Assembly (NCBI GenBank): GCA_023250585.1
Contig: JAHFAK010000022.1
Span: 1 to 12,344 of the forward strand
Source of the DNA: Deltaproteobacteria bacterium
GTDB taxonomy: Bacteria > Bdellovibrionota_F > JAHFAK01
Reading direction: 5' to 3'
Length of the DNA: 12,344 nt
Made by a program: the position numbers and the translations under genes. Within the stretch, counting starts at the first letter, position 1. Each line of letters begins with the position of its first letter. Under the pieces are notes generated by a model. That model was not told where the DNA came from. It saw nothing but the letters and a program-made list of their open reading frames with translations, and ran no database searches. This document shows, piece by piece, positions 6,821 to 12,344 of this stretch.

Positions 6821-6853
6821 AGGTGTGTAGTGTTCTGTATTCTTTTGTTCCAT
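6821..6853 (-). pseudogene. displaced 5' end of icmF
   Basis: Minus-strand codons from ATG 6853 read MEQKNTEHYTP. NTEHYTP and its 22 bases (6821-6842) match the first codons of icmF exactly. After Pro the frame runs into unrelated repeat sequence. A promoter at 6865-6893 ends 11 nt before the ATG. The simplest reading is that icmF once began here as [14 protein letters not shown], and that the block now between 5476 and 6820 separated the gene from its start and promoter. Confidence 0.65.
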
Positions 6854-6864
6854 ACGTGTTTTAG

Positions 6865-6893
6865 TGTATAGCGAGAAATAGATGAAATGTAAA
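6865..6893 (-). promoter_or_regulatory. probable original icmF promoter, TTTACA-N17-TATACA
   Basis: On the minus strand, TTTACA (6888-6893), a 17-bp spacer and TATACA (6865-6870) precede ATG 6853 by 11 nt, giving a leader of only a few bases. It now drives the chimeric frame. Any link to icmF would require read-through of about 1.4 kb, including the large hairpin at 6250-6396. Confidence 0.5.
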
Positions 6894-6999
6894 AAAGAAA
6901 ATAGTAATTATAATGTAACAGCTTGCAAAGGTGTGAAAGAATTAGACCAACGATACGAAAAAAAATCTGGTGGTATTCGTCATCTTTATAATCGCAAAG

Positions 7000-7785
7000 T
7001 TATTTCTTGATTTTTTTTTGATCAAAAATTGCTTGGGATAAAATTTTTGATTCATTTGTTTGTGGCTGACTCTTTTCATATTCACGTAAGCATGTGATTA
7101 ATTTTTTTCGAAGATTTATAATTTTTTTATAAGCAGCATCAATAGTAATCGGCGATGAAGGTACAAGGAAATGACAAGCATCCTTACGTAAGATGGATCC
7201 TTGTAAACTAATGAGGAGTGTTTCGATGCATAAGCCTCCATCGATGGATGAACCGCGTTCAATTATTTCAGCAATATCGAGTATGCCTCGTTTTATGAGA
7301 ATCCAATCAAGATCAAAAAGATCTTTTTCAGAACAGCGACTAACTAAACATGCAACTTTAGTAGCAAAAAGAGTTTCAAGATTTGCGACTACAATGCCAT
7401 GGAGAACTCGATGTGAGCTTCCGATAGAATGCAGATGTTCATCGAGAACACTATCAATCGTAAAGCTATGATTCATAAACTTTACATCAACATGGTAATA
7501 GTTTGGTGTGTGTCGCTCATCCGAGAGCTTTGCTCCCTTATTCATTAACGATCGTATAGCTCGAATACTTAACTCTTGTGTTATTGAGTCACACGCAAAA
7601 AGATCAAGATCATCGCTCTTTCTATGTTCGGCATAATATCCAGCGAGAGCAGTTCCTCCGACCAGCCAGAGTCCCTCAGAACAACTGCCGAAAATATGCT
7701 CAAGAACAACACCTAAAGCCTTTGGTGTGGCTTTCAATGAAAGTTTCGGGAAAGGTTTTATTGTGTTTAATTGTACAACGGCCAT
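7000..7785 (-). CDS. AbiEii/AbiGii-type nucleotidyltransferase toxin
   Basis: 261 residues, in the size range of AbiEii-type nucleotidyltransferase toxins (type IV toxin-antitoxin and abortive-infection systems). The active-site signature is clear: G43-G44-T45-A-L-A, then HRKSDDLDLF with D59-x-D61. A second family block, LETLFATKVACLVSRCSEKDLFDLDWIL, supplies the conserved Lys and Asp residues. Related enzymes transfer nucleotides to tRNA or other targets and block growth; the substrate here cannot be told. The start overlaps the end of the upstream XRE-type gene by 19 nt, marking a two-gene operon with the regulator first. The C-terminus is very Lys-rich. An alternative is a non-toxic nucleotidyltransferase, but the operon layout fits toxin-antitoxin. 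Confidence 0.85.
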   Translation of the reverse strand: MAVVQLNTIKPFPKLSLKATPKALGVVLEHIFGSCSEGLWLVGGTALAGYYAEHRKSDDLDLFACDSITQELSIRAIRSLMNKGAKLSDERHTPNYYHVDVKFMNHSFTIDSVLDEHLHSIGSSHRVLHGIVVANLETLFATKVACLVSRCSEKDLFDLDWILIKRGILDIAEIIERGSSIDGGLCIETLLISLQGSILRKDACHFLVPSSPITIDAAYKKIINLRKKLITCLREYEKSQPQTNESKILSQAIFDQKKIKK

Positions 7786-8219
7786 AGGGTTTCCAGTTCT
7801 TTTCTTCGAATAGGTTTAATAAATCGTTTGTACTCTTGAAATAGTGGCACAATACTTTTTCCGATAACATGCTCTGCTTCTTTAAACCCAAGAATTTGAA
7901 CGAGCCTCGCAAGCGCAGGAAGTTCGTGTTCGGAGAGTGCTTTAATAAATGATTCCATATCGGGATACAATCTATCCCACAAAAATCGATGAGAAAACCG
8001 ATCAAGATTAATACGTTTCTGTAAAAATATTTCTGGAGAAAGATGTAAATGTTCTGCAAGTCGAATAATCGTTTTTGTTTCAACATTTACCCAATCCATC
8101 TCTTTTTCTTTACTAAACCACTTTGTTACTGCTGCACGAGAAATCTCTGCAAGCTTTGCTATTTGGGCTTTATTCATTTTTCGTATTTTCATTATATGTT
8201 TCACTATTTGGATATACAT
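7767..8219 (-). CDS. XRE-type helix-turn-helix protein, probable antitoxin of the AbiEii-like toxin
   Basis: 150 residues. The N-terminal part (about 1-60) is a Cro/C1-type helix-turn-helix: MNKAQIAKLAEISRAAVTKWF gives the two recognition helices, followed by TKTIIRLAEHLHLSPEIFL. The C-terminal half (about 75-150) has no motif I recognise and probably contacts the toxin. It is the first gene of the pair and sits behind a strong promoter with a palindrome over the -10 box, so autoregulation is expected. Classical AbiEi antitoxins have a winged helix instead, so this is a variant pairing. ATG 8219 is used; ATG 8192 (MKIRKMNKAQ) is a possible shorter start. Confidence 0.82.
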   Translation of the reverse strand: MYIQIVKHIMKIRKMNKAQIAKLAEISRAAVTKWFSKEKEMDWVNVETKTIIRLAEHLHLSPEIFLQKRINLDRFSHRFLWDRLYPDMESFIKALSEHELPALARLVQILGFKEAEHVIGKSIVPLFQEYKRFIKPIRRKELETLWPLYN

Positions 8220-8234
8220 TCTCTTGCCTAGTAT

Positions 8235-8250
8235 GTTAACTATAGTAAAC
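8235..8250. promoter_or_regulatory. operator palindrome for the XRE regulator
   Basis: GTTTACTATAGTTAAC (minus-strand reading) is a 16-bp palindrome broken at a single symmetric position. It covers the -10 box TACTAT of the promoter just upstream of the antitoxin gene. Dimeric XRE regulators usually bind such sites. Binding is inferred. Confidence 0.6.
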
Positions 8251-8270
8251 TATTTGTAAAATTCTGTCAA
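8242..8270 (-). promoter_or_regulatory. promoter of the XRE/AbiEii operon, TTGACA-N17-TACTAT
   Basis: A perfect -35 TTGACA (8265-8270), a 17-bp spacer and -10 TACTAT (8242-8247). Transcription should begin near 8235, leaving a leader of roughly 15 nt with a purine-rich AGGCAAGAGA directly before ATG 8219. This is one of the few genes here with a usable ribosome-binding leader. Confidence 0.75.
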
Positions 8271-8411
8271 TAAAATTAAATGATTATCTATATAGGGTAT
8301 CCGATATATCGAACAGGAGAATAAGAGATACGAGGATACAAGAACCCAAGTCATGCCACACAAAGTGGTATTAGTTTCAGTCTGTATAGAGCATCACAGA
8401 CCCTTTAGATC

Positions 8412-8732
8412 CTAGAAAAGAGGTACTCCATATTTTACAATTTCATGAAGTATAGGAGAAATGGAATGAGGTGAGAGGTATTCCTTAAGGCCTATAGGTA
8501 ATGCTTCAACTCGGGAATCAATACGAGAAACAAGGTAATTTAACTGACTTCCTTCGACAAACCGATTTTTTCCATAATCGCGAGAAATTACCGCAAGGTC
8601 GATGTCGCTATCTTTTCGCGGATTTTTCTTTGCATAGGAACCAAAGAGAATAATCACATCAGGATGAATATTATGATTGAGTAATACGCGTCTAAGTTTA
8701 ATCGCTATTATTTTAATTTCTTTAATATCCAT
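8412..8732 (-). CDS. second minimal nucleotidyltransferase (MNT) of a HEPN/MNT pair
   Basis: 106-residue stand-alone nucleotidyltransferase with the active-site block FGSYAKKNPRKDSDIDLAVIS (Gly-Ser, then D-x-D) and the later strand VEALPIG carrying the third acid. It is alignable along its length with the MNT at 5490-5816 but strongly diverged, so the two pairs are not a recent duplication. It starts 25 nt inside the upstream HEPN gene, the same coupling as in the first pair. By analogy with MntA it should be the antitoxin that AMPylates its HEPN partner. The ~190 bases between its stop and the promoter of the XRE/AbiEii operon hold no gene I can support; a small hairpin CCAC/GTGG occurs near 8355-8370. 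Confidence 0.87.
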   Translation of the reverse strand: MDIKEIKIIAIKLRRVLLNHNIHPDVIILFGSYAKKNPRKDSDIDLAVISRDYGKNRFVEGSQLNYLVSRIDSRVEALPIGLKEYLSPHSISPILHEIVKYGVPLF

Positions 8733-9109
8733 ATACGAAATTGTTTTACTTTCTTTAAATATGTTTCAAAAAGTTCTTTTGTTGTTTTTTTGTAAATCAT
8801 ATATTTATCATCGGGATATCTACATTCGAGGTTATATTCATTTATTTCGCTCAATAATTTCTTTTCATTATCTTGTAAGGTTAATTCTGCTGATTGCGCT
8901 AAATATATTAGATTATGTGAATACGGCGCATGTTCTTTTTTCTGTTGCACAAAGTAGGCTTTTAATATTTTCTCACATGAAAGATGAAGAAAAAAAAGTG
9001 CTTCAACATATTTCTGTGATTTTTCTGCTATATCCTTTGCTGAATCGAAATTAAGGTTAGAACCCATTTTCCAATAGGCAACTAGACGTCCTATATCTCG
9101 TACTGTCAT
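8708..9109 (-). CDS. second HEPN-domain protein, probable toxin partner
   Basis: 134 residues from ATG 9109. It follows the first HEPN protein helix by helix: AYWKMGSNLNFDSAKDIAEK, then VEALFFLHLSCEKILKAYFV, then the turn and SHNLIYLAQSAEL, then ECRYPDDKYMIYK. I start it at ATG 9109 rather than the in-frame TTG 9145 because the homology begins there and the TTG is the -35 part of a weak promoter (TTGCTT, 17 bp, TAACAT) whose start point falls at the ATG. In the turn where the first protein has R59...H66, this one has K58...H65. The Arg of a possible R-x6-H pair is therefore missing, and its RNase activity is uncertain. Confidence 0.8.
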   Translation of the reverse strand: MTVRDIGRLVAYWKMGSNLNFDSAKDIAEKSQKYVEALFFLHLSCEKILKAYFVQQKKEHAPYSHNLIYLAQSAELTLQDNEKKLLSEINEYNLECRYPDDKYMIYKKTTKELFETYLKKVKQFRIWILKKLK

Positions 9110-9239
9110 ATAGAATATGTTACAGAAATAGATAAAAGAAAGCAACCTGAGAGTTCTTCTTCAAAACTAGGGGAAGGTGATACGTAATGCCTCATTTAAA
9201 CTAGACATCTCATTTAATTCTTTCTAAGGTATTTGATCT

Positions 9240-10187
9240 ATGCGCAATCGAGTTACTCAGCTTTTCAACATCGAATATCCCATCATTCAAGCGGGTATGA
9301 TTTGGTGCAGTGGCTGGAAGCTTGCAACGGCGGTGAGCAATGCCGGTGGATTGGGCCTTATTGGAAGTGGCTCAATGTATCCCGATGTGTTGCGCGAGCA
9401 TATTCAAAAAGCAAAAGCAGCAACGAAACGTCCGTTTGGAGTGAATGTTCCTCTTCTGTATCCTGATATTGATAAGCATATGAATATTATATTGGAAGAA
9501 GGGGTAAACGTTGTTTTTACTTCTGCGGGTAATCCAAAAACATGGACAAAATTATTAAAAGAAAAAGGGATTATCGTTGTCCATGTAATTTCCAGTGTAA
9601 AGTTTGCAGTGAAATCTCAAGAAGCTGGAGTTGATGCTGTTGTTGCTGAAGGCTTTGAAGCAGGTGGACATAATGGTGCCGAAGAAACGACAACAATGTG
9701 TTTAGTTCCCATGGTACGCGATGCTGTAACGATTCCTCTCCTTGCTGCTGGTGGAATTGGATCAGGTAGATCAATGCTTGCAGCTATGTCGCTCGGAGCT
9801 GACGGTGTTCAAGTTGGGACTCGCTTTGCCGCAAGTGTTGAGTCATCACTTCATGAAAATTTTAAACAAAAAATCAGAGAAGCAGGCGAAGGTGATACGA
9901 AACTTACACTTAAACAAATTGTTCCTGTCAGATTAATTAAGAATAAATTTTATGAACAAGTACAAGCTGCCGAAGAACGAGGAGCATCAGTTGAAGAGCT
10001 CAAAGAGCTTTTAGGACGAGGTCGTGCGAAACGCGGTATGTTTGAAGGTGATCTTGATGAAGGTGAATTAGAAATTGGCCAAATTGCCGCGAGCATTAAA
10101 GATATAAAACCAGCGAGTGAAATTCTAAAAGATATATGGAATGAATTTCTTAAAGTAAAATCGGATATATGCTCGAAGGATTTTTAA
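9240..10187 (+). CDS. FMN-dependent nitronate monooxygenase / FabK-like oxidoreductase
   Basis: 315-residue TIM-barrel flavoprotein of PF03060 (2-nitropropane dioxygenase/FabK). Visible parts are N-terminal YPIIQAGM for FMN contact, GGLGLIGSGS, the catalytic-type block EGFEAGGHNG with H144 (the position of the FabK histidine), and the FMN-phosphate loop AAGGIGSGRSMLAAMSLGADGVQVGTRF. Such proteins either oxidise alkyl nitronates or act as enoyl-thioester reductases. Sequence alone does not decide, but neighbouring acyl-CoA genes make an enoyl-CoA/ACP-related role worth considering. A TAAGGT 9-10 nt before ATG 9240 may serve as a weak Shine-Dalgarno or as part of a -10 box. Its stop overlaps the converging methyltransferase stop by 4 nt, with no terminator between them. 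Confidence 0.88.
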   Translation: MRNRVTQLFNIEYPIIQAGMIWCSGWKLATAVSNAGGLGLIGSGSMYPDVLREHIQKAKAATKRPFGVNVPLLYPDIDKHMNIILEEGVNVVFTSAGNPKTWTKLLKEKGIIVVHVISSVKFAVKSQEAGVDAVVAEGFEAGGHNGAEETTTMCLVPMVRDAVTIPLLAAGGIGSGRSMLAAMSLGADGVQVGTRFAASVESSLHENFKQKIREAGEGDTKLTLKQIVPVRLIKNKFYEQVQAAEERGASVEELKELLGRGRAKRGMFEGDLDEGELEIGQIAASIKDIKPASEILKDIWNEFLKVKSDICSKDF

Positions 10188-10741
10188 TCTTTGCATAAAT
10201 AGACAAAAGCAGGCGGAATATTGAGGGGTACAATCTTTCGTGAGACACTTTTAAAGTATTGTGTAAGCAATTCAGCCAAATCACGTGTATATTGAAAGAG
10301 AATAAAAATTCCATTTTTACTAAGAGATTTTGTAATTGCATTCAGTACTACTTTTCGCTGTCTATCAGAAAAATTGAGGAATGGAATTCCTGAAACAATA
10401 CAGTGAGCCTTCTTTATTTTATATTTATGTAAAATCTTTGAGAGATTTTTTGCTTCTTCATTAATAATGATGAGCCGTTTATCCGGAATTTCTTTCCGTA
10501 AAATAGAGCAAAATTCTTTATTAACTTCAATGCAATATATGTGAGCATCATGCCTTGCATTTTTTAAAATTGTTTTAGTAAATGCTCCTAATCCTGGCCC
10601 AAGTTCAACAATAATTTTTGCTGTATTAAAGTCTATATTTTTGATTATTTCGTTGGTAAGAAATGATGAACTGGGAACAATCGCCCCAACTTCTTTCGGA
10701 TTCTTCAAAAAATTCTTAAAGAGTAATAATGTATTTTTCAT
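10184..10741 (-). CDS. SAM-dependent methyltransferase, phospholipid N-methyltransferase/KsgA-like (COG3963 type)
   Basis: 185 residues from ATG 10741. Order of motifs: LLFKNFLKNPKEVGAIVPSSS, a signature of PmtA-type phospholipid methyltransferases; SAM motif I VELGPGLGAFTKTIL (about 45-59); acidic E72 after motif II; motif IV SGIPFLNF (117-124); and a C-terminal NIPPAFVYLCKD like the LNxPPAxVY end of the family. It could methylate phosphatidylethanolamine; rRNA adenine dimethylation is less likely because of the short length and the PSSS region. An in-frame GTG at 10765 would add 8 residues; I prefer the ATG because AGG lies 4 nt before it and homology starts there. A divergent promoter (10770-10798) lies just upstream. 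Confidence 0.82.
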   Translation of the reverse strand: MKNTLLLFKNFLKNPKEVGAIVPSSSFLTNEIIKNIDFNTAKIIVELGPGLGAFTKTILKNARHDAHIYCIEVNKEFCSILRKEIPDKRLIIINEEAKNLSKILHKYKIKKAHCIVSGIPFLNFSDRQRKVVLNAITKSLSKNGIFILFQYTRDLAELLTQYFKSVSRKIVPLNIPPAFVYLCKD

Positions 10742-10769
10742 ATGCCTAACCGAATACTCTAACACTATT

Positions 10770-10798
10770 ATTCTACACTTTTGTAGGCTTTTTGTCTA
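10770..10798 (-). promoter_or_regulatory. methyltransferase promoter, TAGACA-N17-TAGAAT
   Basis: On the minus strand, TAGACA (10793-10798) and TAGAAT (10770-10775), each one base from consensus, are 17 bp apart. The start point falls at ~10763, almost on the alternative GTG start and about 20 nt before ATG 10741. Confidence 0.6.
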
Positions 10799-10812
10799 TC
10801 CGCTTAAATCAA

Positions 10813-10840
10813 TTGACTTCCCGAGACATTAGAATAAACT
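10813..10840 (+). promoter_or_regulatory. hydroxyacyl-CoA dehydrogenase/thiolase promoter, TTGACT-N16-TAAACT
   Basis: TTGACT (10813-10818), a 16-bp spacer and TAAACT (10835-10840) end 9 nt before ATG 10850, predicting a start at ~10847. No Shine-Dalgarno is present in the remaining leader, so the transcript is probably near-leaderless. It is back-to-back with the methyltransferase promoter. Confidence 0.5.
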
Positions 10841-10849
10841 AAAAAACTC

Positions 10850-12196
10850 ATGAAGTTAGATGAAAGATTACAGAACGTTGCAATCATTGGTGCTGCGGGC
10901 AAAATGGGTAAGGGCATTTCATCGCTTATTCTTTCCGAAATGGCATTGACTGAAGTACGCTTGCATGCAAAAACTCATTCGGGTAATTTTCAATTACATC
11001 TCATTGATACAAACGAAGCGCTGCTTGCGAGTTTATCTCTGTATCTACGAAAAGAGCTCGGAAGTTATGCGGAAAAAAATATTCAGAAATTGAGAAAGTA
11101 TTATAGCTCCAATCCAAATCTCATCGATAATGGTGAGATGATCGAAGACTTTGTTGATGGAGGACTTTCTCTCGTTCGTTTGAGTACGCTTCTTGAATCA
11201 GCGAAAAATGCTTTCATGATCTTTGAAGCAATTGTTGAAGATGAGTCCATAAAGCAGAATCTTTTTAAAGAATTAAAAAAACTTTCGGTGAAAAAACCGT
11301 ATTTTTTTACGAACACATCGTCCATCCCCATTCATGTTTTAGATAAAGAGGCAAAACTTGAAGGGCATATACTTGGCTATCATTTTTACAATCCACCGGT
11401 TGTACAAAAACTCATTGAAATAATTCCAGGAAAAAGTACTCATAAAGAACTCGTTGATTTAGGAAATGAATTGGGAAAACGATTAGGTAAAATCATGATT
11501 CCTTCTTCTGATGCTCCCGGATTTATCGGCAATGGCCATTTTATGCGTGATATTTTATTCGGATGCGCGCTTGTCGATGAATTAAACAAAGAAGTAAAAC
11601 TCGAAGAAGCACTCTTGATGGTTAATACAATTTCGGAAAGTTTTATGATTCGCCCCATGGGTATTTTTCAATTGATTGATTACGTTGGCATTGATGTTGT
11701 TCATAAAATTTTTACCGTTATGAATACCTATACTACGGGAGAAACATTTGCCCATGATCTTATTACCAATTTTTTAACGGCAAAAATTTATGGCGGACAG
11801 GATATTCATGGAGCGCAGAAAGATGGAATTTTTAAATATGAAAAGGGAAAACCCATTGCGATCTTTTCTCTTGAGAAAAAGAGCTACGTATTTTTTGCAG
11901 AAGAAGATATCGTTCGCACATGCCAAGAAAAACTGGGGATTTTGCCTTCGGCTCATATTCCCTGGAAAGTATTTATTAATGATAAAAATAAACACGAAAA
12001 ATTAAAAAAATATTTTAGCGAATTATTTTCAATGAAAACGCTTGGAGCACTATGTGCTCAAAAATATTTATTGAAATCAAAAGCAATTGCAAAAAAACTA
12101 GTAGAAACGAACGTTGCGGATTCATTGGATGATGTTAATACTGTTTTAGAACATGGATTTTTTCATGCATATGGACCGTCTAATGACTATTATTAA
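10850..12196 (+). CDS. 3-hydroxyacyl-CoA dehydrogenase, NAD-dependent, extended form
   Basis: 448 residues, much longer than the usual ~285-residue single-domain 3-hydroxybutyryl-CoA dehydrogenase. It oxidises 3-hydroxyacyl-CoA to 3-ketoacyl-CoA, or the reverse during C4 acyl-CoA synthesis. The N-terminal Rossmann loop is VAIIGAAGKMGKG (G14...G17, G20), with D53 at the end of beta2 for the adenosine ribose. FEAIVED (E126), NTSS (N155) and the catalytic block GYHFYNPP (H178, N181) follow, then DAPGFIGN and a helical C-terminal domain (to ~300). The last ~130 residues lie beyond the usual fold and may be a second, degenerate C-terminal domain. About 15 extra residues sit between the Rossmann loop and D53. 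The thiolase gene starts 5 nt after its stop, so the two form an operon. Confidence 0.9.
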   Translation: MKLDERLQNVAIIGAAGKMGKGISSLILSEMALTEVRLHAKTHSGNFQLHLIDTNEALLASLSLYLRKELGSYAEKNIQKLRKYYSSNPNLIDNGEMIEDFVDGGLSLVRLSTLLESAKNAFMIFEAIVEDESIKQNLFKELKKLSVKKPYFFTNTSSIPIHVLDKEAKLEGHILGYHFYNPPVVQKLIEIIPGKSTHKELVDLGNELGKRLGKIMIPSSDAPGFIGNGHFMRDILFGCALVDELNKEVKLEEALLMVNTISESFMIRPMGIFQLIDYVGIDVVHKIFTVMNTYTTGETFAHDLITNFLTAKIYGGQDIHGAQKDGIFKYEKGKPIAIFSLEKKSYVFFAEEDIVRTCQEKLGILPSAHIPWKVFINDKNKHEKLKKYFSELFSMKTLGALCAQKYLLKSKAIAKKLVETNVADSLDDVNTVLEHGFFHAYGPSNDYY

Positions 12197-12201
12197 TTGA
12201 T

Positions 12202-12344
12202 ATGAAAGCATTACCTAAAAAAGTATTTATCACCGCAGGCTACAACACAACCTTCTTCGGCGCCGGCCGCAAGGAATTTAATCCCAAACAGCCAATGCCG
12301 ACTTTTGAAACATATCTCAAGGAAGCAGCTGAAGGGGTTATGAA
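12202..12344 (+). CDS. thiolase (acetyl-CoA acetyltransferase family), 5' part only
   Basis: The first 47 codons of a gene cut by the window end. The start MKALPKKVFITAGYNTTFFG and the following GRKEFNPKQPMPTFETYLKEAAEGVM resemble the N-termini of a thiolase subfamily found beside 3-hydroxyacyl-CoA dehydrogenase genes. The catalytic Cys and later motifs are outside the window, so the assignment rests on this N-terminus and the neighbour. ATG 12202 lies 5 nt after the dehydrogenase stop. A thiolase here would join or cleave acetyl-CoA and acyl-CoA, the step directly adjoining that of the dehydrogenase. Confidence 0.7.
   Translation, partial: MKALPKKVFITAGYNTTFFGAGRKEFNPKQPMPTFETYLKEAAEGVM

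Noticed and set aside
6882-7010. Plus-strand 42-codon frame (MKCKKENSNYNVTACKGVKE...)
   Set aside because: Short, no recognisable family, no Shine-Dalgarno, starts inside the spacer of a minus-strand promoter and overlaps the end of the AbiEii-type gene. It may be a relic but cannot be supported.
7700-8086. 128-codon minus-strand frame overlapping the XRE-type gene
   Set aside because: A different frame of the well-supported HTH gene and the start of the toxin gene; no motif.
8677-9054. 125-codon plus-strand frame that looks hydrophobic
   Set aside because: Antisense of the second HEPN/MNT pair. The hydrophobic look comes from reading AT-rich helical coding sequence on the other strand.
10184-10187. 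Possible terminator between the flavoprotein and methyltransferase genes
   Set aside because: The two stop codons overlap by 4 nt and I see no hairpin with a T-run in the immediate surroundings.

Overview
The window is bacterial, AT-rich chromosomal DNA from a lineage I cannot name. It has no rRNA, tRNA or other taxonomic marker. Most promoters look sigma70-like (TTGACA / TATAAT types), Shine-Dalgarno sequences are weak or missing, and several start codons lie only about 7-11 nt after a -10 box. That suggests many leaderless or near-leaderless mRNAs and argues against typical Bacteroidetes promoters.

Layout. (1) Positions 1-1165: a displaced duplicate of the 3' end of the phosphate butyryltransferase gene (minus strand), then a VapBC toxin-antitoxin pair (plus), a hairpin terminator and a small leaderless-type ORF (minus). 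(2) 1165-5477, minus: ptb and the very large fused isobutyryl-CoA mutase gene icmF. (3) 5478-6853: an insert-like block with a HEPN/minimal-nucleotidyltransferase (MNT) pair, a 46-bp perfect inverted repeat and the remains of an AAA/DUF4143-type ATPase gene. It is bounded by an exact 22-bp direct repeat taken from the 5' end of icmF. (4) 7000-8219, minus: an XRE-type antitoxin with an AbiEii-type nucleotidyltransferase toxin, behind a strong promoter and operator palindrome. (5) 8412-9109, minus: a second, diverged HEPN/MNT pair. (6) 9240-10187, plus: an FMN-dependent nitronate monooxygenase/FabK-like protein. (7) 10184-10741, minus: a COG3963-like phospholipid or rRNA-adenine type methyltransferase. 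(8) 10850-12344, plus: a long 3-hydroxyacyl-CoA dehydrogenase followed 5 nt later by the start of a thiolase that runs off the end.

Metabolic reading. The thiolase and hydroxyacyl-CoA dehydrogenase belong to C4 acyl-CoA formation or beta-oxidation. IcmF interconverts isobutyryl-CoA and n-butyryl-CoA, and Ptb turns butyryl-CoA into butyryl phosphate for ATP formation by butyrate kinase. Together they suggest (iso)butyrate or branched-chain acid fermentation. The kinase is not in the window; its likely position is beyond base 1, past the displaced ptb end.

The main novelty is architectural. Four toxin-antitoxin modules sit between the two halves of this pathway. Two of them appear to have entered exactly at gene ends (3' end of ptb, 5' end of icmF), each leaving a duplicated gene end on the far side while the host gene keeps an open frame. 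This resembles prophage e14 in the E. coli icd gene, but here the units are only about 1.2-1.4 kb and carry no visible integrase.
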